Origin: Planotetraspora thailandica
GTDB taxonomy: Bacteria > Actinomycetota > Actinomycetes > Streptosporangiales > Streptosporangiaceae
Length of the DNA stretch: 64,000 nucleotides
Assembly: GCF_016863335.1 (NCBI RefSeq)
Contig: NZ_BOOR01000037.1
Location: 1 to 64,000 of the forward strand
Reading direction: 5' to 3'
The position numbers were made by a program, and so were the translations under genes. Of the stretch, positions 59,768 to 64,000 are shown in pieces. Below the pieces are notes generated by a model, which searched no databases, had not been told where the DNA came from, and saw nothing but the letters and a program-made list of their open reading frames with translations. How positions within the stretch are numbered: the first letter of the stretch is position 1; each line of letters opens with the position of its first letter.

Positions 59768-60319
59768 ATGGACACGCTTGAGCTGATCTTGCATCCCGTC
59801 AGGATGCGCATCATGTGGGCACTGTCGGGTGGGCGCACCCGCACCACGTCCGAACTGTGCGAAAGCCTGCCCGACGTGCCCAAGACCACCCTGTACCGGC
59901 ACGTCGGCCTACTCGCCGACGCCGGGCTGCTGGAAGTCGCCGACGAGCAGCGGGTGCGCGGAATAGTCGAGCGCTACTACCGGCTACGACAGAACGCCAC
60001 CCACATCGATCTCGACACGGCCAAGGCGATGTCGCTTCAGGACCACCGTCACGGTTTCGCGGCGGCCATGGCAGCGCTGCTCGCCGAGTTCAACGCCTAT
60101 CTTGATCGGCCGGGGGCCGATCCGGCAGCGGATCGGGTGGGGTATCGGCAGGGCACGTTGTGGCTCAGCTCAGAGGAGATGGAGGAAATCGCGGGCGAGT
60201 TGCAGGAGGTGTTCAGGGCGCGGGCAGGCAACGGGCCCGGACCGAAGCGCCGGCCGCATGTGATCAGCGCGATCTTCTTTCCGACGGAGGAGCGGGCGCA
60301 GGACGAAGCCAGCCCGTGA
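59768..60319 (+). CDS. ArsR-type HTH regulator
   Basis: A 183-residue regulator with a winged helix at about 1-90: LILHPVRMRIMWALSGGRTR, then ELCESLPDVPKTTLYRHVGL and the wing. The C-terminal 90 residues are an extra domain common to drug-responsive members. It starts at MDTLEL (59768), just after an operator arm. It diverges from the Ere-family gene, which it probably represses. Confidence 0.88.
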   Translation: MDTLELILHPVRMRIMWALSGGRTRTTSELCESLPDVPKTTLYRHVGLLADAGLLEVADEQRVRGIVERYYRLRQNATHIDLDTAKAMSLQDHRHGFAAAMAALLAEFNAYLDRPGADPAADRVGYRQGTLWLSSEEMEEIAGELQEVFRARAGNGPGPKRRPHVISAIFFPTEERAQDEASP

Positions 60320-60437
60320 ACTCGCCCGACGTGGACCACCGGTCATACGGGCTGAGGCGCCGACATCAATCCCTGATCGCGGATGGCTACGGCCCGTGTG
60401 ACGGCCGGTGCGCGACCGAGGCGATCAACGGGGCGCG

Positions 60438-61235
60438 ATGTTCAGTCCCCCGACGGCAGTCGGCGCAGGTCACGCAAAATTCCGGCGAACGCCGGGAACA
60501 GCACCGGCGGAGAACCTGGCCAGCCACGGCTACCTCGTCGCGGGCGTCACCCCCACCTACAGCGCGAACCTGACCGTCCTCCGCGGGCAGCCGGTCCACG
60601 CCACCGACAACGGCAACCCGCCCGCGTTCGACACCGCCGACGCCGCAGAAGCCACGCGGGCCGGCGACCGTCTCGTCAATGTGTGGGCCGCGGACGCACA
60701 CTTCGCCGGCGAGGAAGTGGCCGGCCTCGACAGGACCGGCCGCTTCGCCCGTCACGTCGATGCGGCATGCGTCGTGTATCTCGGCCATTCCCTCGGCGGC
60801 GCGGCGGCGCTGGAGGCCTGCCGTACGGATCCGCGATGCCGAGGCGCTGCCGACCTCGACGGCACCCAGTTCGGCCCTGTCGCACATGTGGGGTTGAGCA
60901 AACCGATCATGATCCTCGCCAGTCAGGATTCATGCGTGACCTGTTCCTGCCGGGCGGACAACCTCGTCGAGCTCGCTGAGCGCGACGCCGCCCGAGCGCT
61001 GCTGGCCGCCGGCACGGGACCGGCCTGGTGTCACCAGGTAAACGGCAGTGGCCACTTCAACTTCAGTGACCACGCCGCCTACTATCTGGCCGCCCCCCTG
61101 CACCACCTGCTGGGGTTGGGCGACATCGACGGCCCTCGCGGGCTCGCCATCACCAACGCCTACCTGACCGCATTCGTGGACCATGTCGTCCGCGGCACCA
61201 ACGAGCCTCTGCTCTCCGCACGGTGCTCTCATTGA
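60438..61235 (+). pseudogene. 5'-truncated PAF-acetylhydrolase-like alpha/beta hydrolase
   Basis: The open frame encodes the central and C-terminal parts of an alpha/beta hydrolase: NLASHGYLVAGVTPTYSAN, the nucleophile elbow LGHSLGGAAALEACR, DLDGTQFGPV, and the His-containing NGSGHFNFSDHAAYYL. The first 100 or so residues, including the first core strands, are missing or scrambled (GAGHAKFRRTPGTAPAENLA). No signal peptide is present. It is a paralogue of the intact lipoprotein hydrolase at 25841-27010. It is probably a decayed copy, though a shortened protein cannot be excluded. Confidence 0.55.
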
Positions 61236-61259
61236 TCCGTCGGCCACGCTCACGATCAC

Positions 61260-62780
61260 TCAATAGTGCAGCAATCTAGGCCATAGCTCCGACCAGGGCT
61301 TGGCCGTGCCGGAGCACAGTTCGATCGGAGCGTTCTGCTCCTCGTTGTCCACGCCCTCCCCATTGTCCACGCGGCCCACCTGCCGGCAGCCGGTGAAGAA
61401 CTGTCCGCTGGACTGGTCACCCTGCCGGCCCACCAGCAGCACCGGCCCGTCGGCGGAGTCAGGAGGCGGCCCCCAGCCGGCGTAGCTCATATGGCCGGAG
61501 TAGGGCATCGGCAGGTTGTACTGGGAGCCGTACCGGACCAGCGCGCTCGCCTCGCCGTAGTTGACGGTGAAAATCACGGCTCGTGCGCGCTCCTGGACGG
61601 GTATGGCGGCCCATTGGGCCGCTACCGCAGAGGTGAGCTCGGGCCACCCGACCTGCTCGCCCTGCTCCTTGTTGATCGCGTTCACCGCCGACAGCGCGTT
61701 CGGCGGCAGTACCGGAAGCGAGATCAGACCGCTCATCATGACTGTCACGCCACCGCCGGCGATGACCGTCCACACTCGCCGCCGGTCTCGCATCCACCTG
61801 GCCACCGGTTCACAGCCGGCCGCCGTCAACACCAAGAGCAGCGGAAGCGCGTAGTACGGCTTGCCGCCCGCCAGCAGCACCAGGACGCAGAGCACCGGAT
61901 AGGCCAGCGCCAATGAGCGGGCCCACCGCAGTTCGGGGTCACGCCACAAACGCACGAATCCCGCGATCCAGATCGGCACGAACAGCGGCGACAGGTACAC
62001 GATCTGCATCGGGACGAACAACAGTCGGTTTTCAAGCCCGTCATCGGCGCTGATTCCACCTGCGACGGTCAACTGCGGCCACCCGTGCGCGGCCTGCCAC
62101 CACAGGTTGGGCCCGGCCACTACGGCCGCGATGACCACCCCGGCGACCAGCCACCGGCTCCGCAGCACCTGGCGTGGTCCCAGGGCCAACTGAGCCACGA
62201 ACAGCGCCACCACCAGTGAGCCGACCAGATATTTGTTCTCTACGGCGAGGCCGACGGCCGCGCCCATCGCGACCCAGAGACGACCATCCCCGGTGCGCAG
62301 CAGCCGCAACGCCAGCCAGGCGATCACCACCCAGGCCAGCAGGTCGAATGTGGACGTGGACACCATGTGACCGACCGCCAAGACGAATCCCGATGTCGCC
62401 GCACAGAACGCGGCGATCACCTGGGCCCGACGCCGTCCGCCCAACTCCCTGGCCACCAGGGCGACCACCAGGACCGCCACTGCGCAGGCCAATGTCGAGG
62501 CGACTCGCAGCCCGGCCGGGGTGACCCCGAAGACCGCGGTGGCCACCCTGGCCACGATCGGAGTCAGCGGGGGCTGGTCCACGTATCCCCACGCGGGATG
62601 ATCCCCGGCGACCAGGAAGTACAGTTCGTCGCGGTGAAAGCCGTACCGCCCGGAGAACGCGGTCAGCAGCCCGGCCAACGCCGTCACGACCGCCACCACC
62701 GGAACAAAGGCGAACTTCGCCGGACCTGTGGCGGGCGTGGAGGCGCCGGCGGTCCGTGGGCTCAGGTCAGAATTGATCAA
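61260..62780 (-). CDS. ArnT/GT39-like membrane glycosyltransferase
   Basis: A 506-residue protein with about 11-12 TM helices and the PMT_2/GT39 hallmark in the first external loop: GRYGFHRDELYFLVAGDHPA, with the acidic HRDE, then WGYVDQPPLTP. The C-terminal soluble part lies outside. It would use a polyprenyl-phosphate sugar to modify a lipid or wall polymer. A TTG start at 62780 is proposed because GGGAGG lies eight bases upstream; ATG 62846 would add 22 residues. It diverges from a histidine kinase gene. Confidence 0.88.
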   Translation of the reverse strand: MINSDLSPRTAGASTPATGPAKFAFVPVVAVVTALAGLLTAFSGRYGFHRDELYFLVAGDHPAWGYVDQPPLTPIVARVATAVFGVTPAGLRVASTLACAVAVLVVALVARELGGRRRAQVIAAFCAATSGFVLAVGHMVSTSTFDLLAWVVIAWLALRLLRTGDGRLWVAMGAAVGLAVENKYLVGSLVVALFVAQLALGPRQVLRSRWLVAGVVIAAVVAGPNLWWQAAHGWPQLTVAGGISADDGLENRLLFVPMQIVYLSPLFVPIWIAGFVRLWRDPELRWARSLALAYPVLCVLVLLAGGKPYYALPLLLVLTAAGCEPVARWMRDRRRVWTVIAGGGVTVMMSGLISLPVLPPNALSAVNAINKEQGEQVGWPELTSAVAAQWAAIPVQERARAVIFTVNYGEASALVRYGSQYNLPMPYSGHMSYAGWGPPPDSADGPVLLVGRQGDQSSGQFFTGCRQVGRVDNGEGVDNEEQNAPIELCSGTAKPWSELWPRLLHY

Positions 62781-62931
62781 CGTAACGGCCTCCCAGGGGG
62801 GCCGGGCCGGCGCAGGGGCGTCGTGGCCCGGGAGTTCACAGGTCATCGGCGGGATGCCGACACGAGGAAGGTAGAGGGTGGGCCACGGCTGCCGGATCCC
62901 CTGCGCCCGCCAACTCTGGCCTCCCCCGCTG

Positions 62932-62968
62932 GAGGGAGCCACCGGCCGGGCTCCCTCATGAGAGGGAG
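62932..62968. promoter_or_regulatory. Overlapping alternative hairpins in the divergent region
   Basis: GAGGGAGCC (62932-62940) pairs with GGCTCCCTC (62949-62957). The same CTCCCTC also pairs with GAGGGAG (62962-62968) across ATGA. The two stems exclude each other. The repeat unit GAGGGAG may instead be a pair of protein-binding sites. The palindrome GGAGGCCTCC lies further along at 63067-63076. Confidence 0.4.
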
Positions 62969-63105
62969 GCGGTCCAGGCGTCTGTCCCGATCGGCCGGGT
63001 GTCTGTGGGGACGTTGGTGGAGCAGCCGGCGCCGAATGCCGAACGGCCGCCGATCCCTCTCACTGGGGAGGCCTCCTGAGGGGCACGGGCCGGATACTTG
63101 AGCCC

Positions 63106-64000
63106 ATGCAGACGAGTCCGCTCCCCAGTCTCGTGGCGTGGATCAGGGCCCGCCCGCTGATCGCCGACGCGCTGCTCGGCGTGCTGCTGGCTGTGGTCTC
63201 GCTGATCGCGCTCGTCTTCCAGTCGCGCAGTGAGCACTTGCCTGCTCCCGGGCCGCTCGCAGTGGCGTTCGTCCTACTGATCAACCTGCCGCTGGCCTGG
63301 CGGCGGGCTTACCCCCTGGGGGTCAACGTGGCGATCGGGGCGGCGGCCGCCGCCTACGGGGCCACGGCGTTACCGGACCTGGTGACGCCCGTTCCGCTCG
63401 CCGGCGTGGTCGCCATTTACAGCATGGCCGCGTGGTGCGGGAGGCGGGTCTCAATGATCGTGGGCGTGTTCACCGCGATCAGCGTCGTGGTCATCGCCGT
63501 GGTTCCCGCGACCGACAGTGACTTCCTCGACTTCTCTTTCGCCACCTTGCTGCTTGGCGGCGCGTGGGTGCTCGGCGACAGTGCGCGCGTCCGCCGCCTG
63601 CACACCGCCGGCCTGGAGGCGAGAGCGGCCTGGCTGGCGCGGGAGCGCGACTTCGAGGCCAGGCGCGCGGTGACCGCCGAGCGAGCCCGCATCGCCCGGG
63701 AGTTGCACGACGTGGTGGCCCACCACGTCAGCATGATGGTGATCCAGGCCGAGGCGGGGCCGGTGGCGGCGGAGCACGACGTGCCGGGGGCCGTGCGGGC
63801 TTTCGACACGATTGCGGGCACAGGCCGGCAGGCTTTGGTCGAGATGCGCCGGCTGCTCAGCGTGCTGCGCAAGGAGACGGACGGGCACGAGCCGAGCCTT
63901 GTGCCGCAGCCGGGGGTGGCGCAGTTGCCCGGTCTCGTCGAGCGGGTACGGCAGGCCGGTCTGGCGGCGACGCTCGACGTCGAGGGTGAGCCCGTCCCGT
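63106..64000 (+). CDS. NarL-class sensor histidine kinase, cut by the window end
   Basis: The first 298 residues of a kinase. Four or five TM helices (about 18-140) lead to a short coiled coil and the dimerisation domain with phosphorylated His in ARELHDVVAHHVSMMVIQA, followed by MRRLLSVLRKE. The HATPase domain begins near the right edge and continues outside the window. The start at 63106 (MQTSPLPSLV) has only a weak ribosome-binding site. A response regulator gene is expected just downstream. Confidence 0.88.
   Translation, partial: MQTSPLPSLVAWIRARPLIADALLGVLLAVVSLIALVFQSRSEHLPAPGPLAVAFVLLINLPLAWRRAYPLGVNVAIGAAAAAYGATALPDLVTPVPLAGVVAIYSMAAWCGRRVSMIVGVFTAISVVVIAVVPATDSDFLDFSFATLLLGGAWVLGDSARVRRLHTAGLEARAAWLARERDFEARRAVTAERARIARELHDVVAHHVSMMVIQAEAGPVAAEHDVPGAVRAFDTIAGTGRQALVEMRRLLSVLRKETDGHEPSLVPQPGVAQLPGLVERVRQAGLAATLDVEGEPVP

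Overview
The window is a 64 kb piece of a high-GC actinomycete chromosome. Third codon positions are almost always G or C, and GTG starts and 4-base ATGA/GTGA gene overlaps are common. Several promoters appear to fire at or next to the start codon, as in leaderless transcripts. The protein families are typical of soil, antibiotic-producing actinobacteria (Streptosporangiaceae-like, for example Nonomuraea relatives; the genus is an inference). They include LAL and SARP regulators, MacB-type ABC modules paired with two-component systems, DUF305/DUF1259/DUF2630 proteins and a phosphocholine-specific phospholipase C. No rRNA, complete tRNA, CRISPR array or intact mobile element was seen.

Left part (1-7.5 kb): a CGNR zinc-finger protein coupled to a GNAT acetyltransferase, then one open frame that joins a MerR regulator to a cytochrome P450, a small DUF2834 membrane protein, and a secreted Tat-type phospholipase C on the minus strand. 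Behind the phospholipase lies decayed DNA: a frameshifted HTH regulator and the 3' end of an IS481-type transposase. 7.5-12.9 kb: an OmpR-type two-component pair diverges from a lipoprotein, membrane-fusion adaptor, ABC ATPase and FtsX/MacB permease operon that ends in a clear terminator. A tRNA-Phe-like 3' half follows. 13.2-15.0 kb: two secreted lipoproteins, DUF305 and DUF1259. 15.5-20.1 kb: a large LuxR-family ATPase, then an aldo/keto reductase divergent from its probable TetR repressor. 20.1-27.0 kb: a NarL-type two-component pair diverges from an ABC ATPase, ABC-2 permease, S41 peptidase and acylhydrolase operon.

27-31 kb is gene-poor, with a GNAT enzyme, a tRNA-Lys-like fossil, a small hypothetical protein and a solitary SdhA-like flavoprotein. 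31.1-38.8 kb holds the arginine deiminase pathway as one tightly packed minus-strand operon (arcD, arcA, arcB, arcC). It is coupled to a magnesium-type P-ATPase and DUF2630, and is preceded by a 19-codon reading frame that looks like the cut-off start of an alpha/beta hydrolase. 40.3-44.0 kb holds four overlapping genes: a patatin-like lipase, an MGT-type glycosyltransferase, a small membrane protein and an alpha/beta-hydrolase-like protein. Next to them are an HTH-NB-ARC-TPR protein and a second large LuxR-family ATPase.

49.7-60.3 kb has three oxidoreductase or inactivation modules, each with its own regulator. Two are TetR/quinone-oxidoreductase pairs. The third is an erythromycin-esterase-like gene, a SARP regulator and a FAD monooxygenase, divergent from an ArsR-type repressor. 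The right end has a truncated acylhydrolase paralogue, an ArnT/GT39-like membrane glycosyltransferase and the first 298 codons of another histidine kinase. The four least ordinary items are the MerR-P450 fusion with a probable internal start, the arc/P-ATPase operon with its leader ORF, the patatin-glycosyltransferase cassette beside a STAND protein, and the many regulatory palindromes that overlap promoters or start codons.
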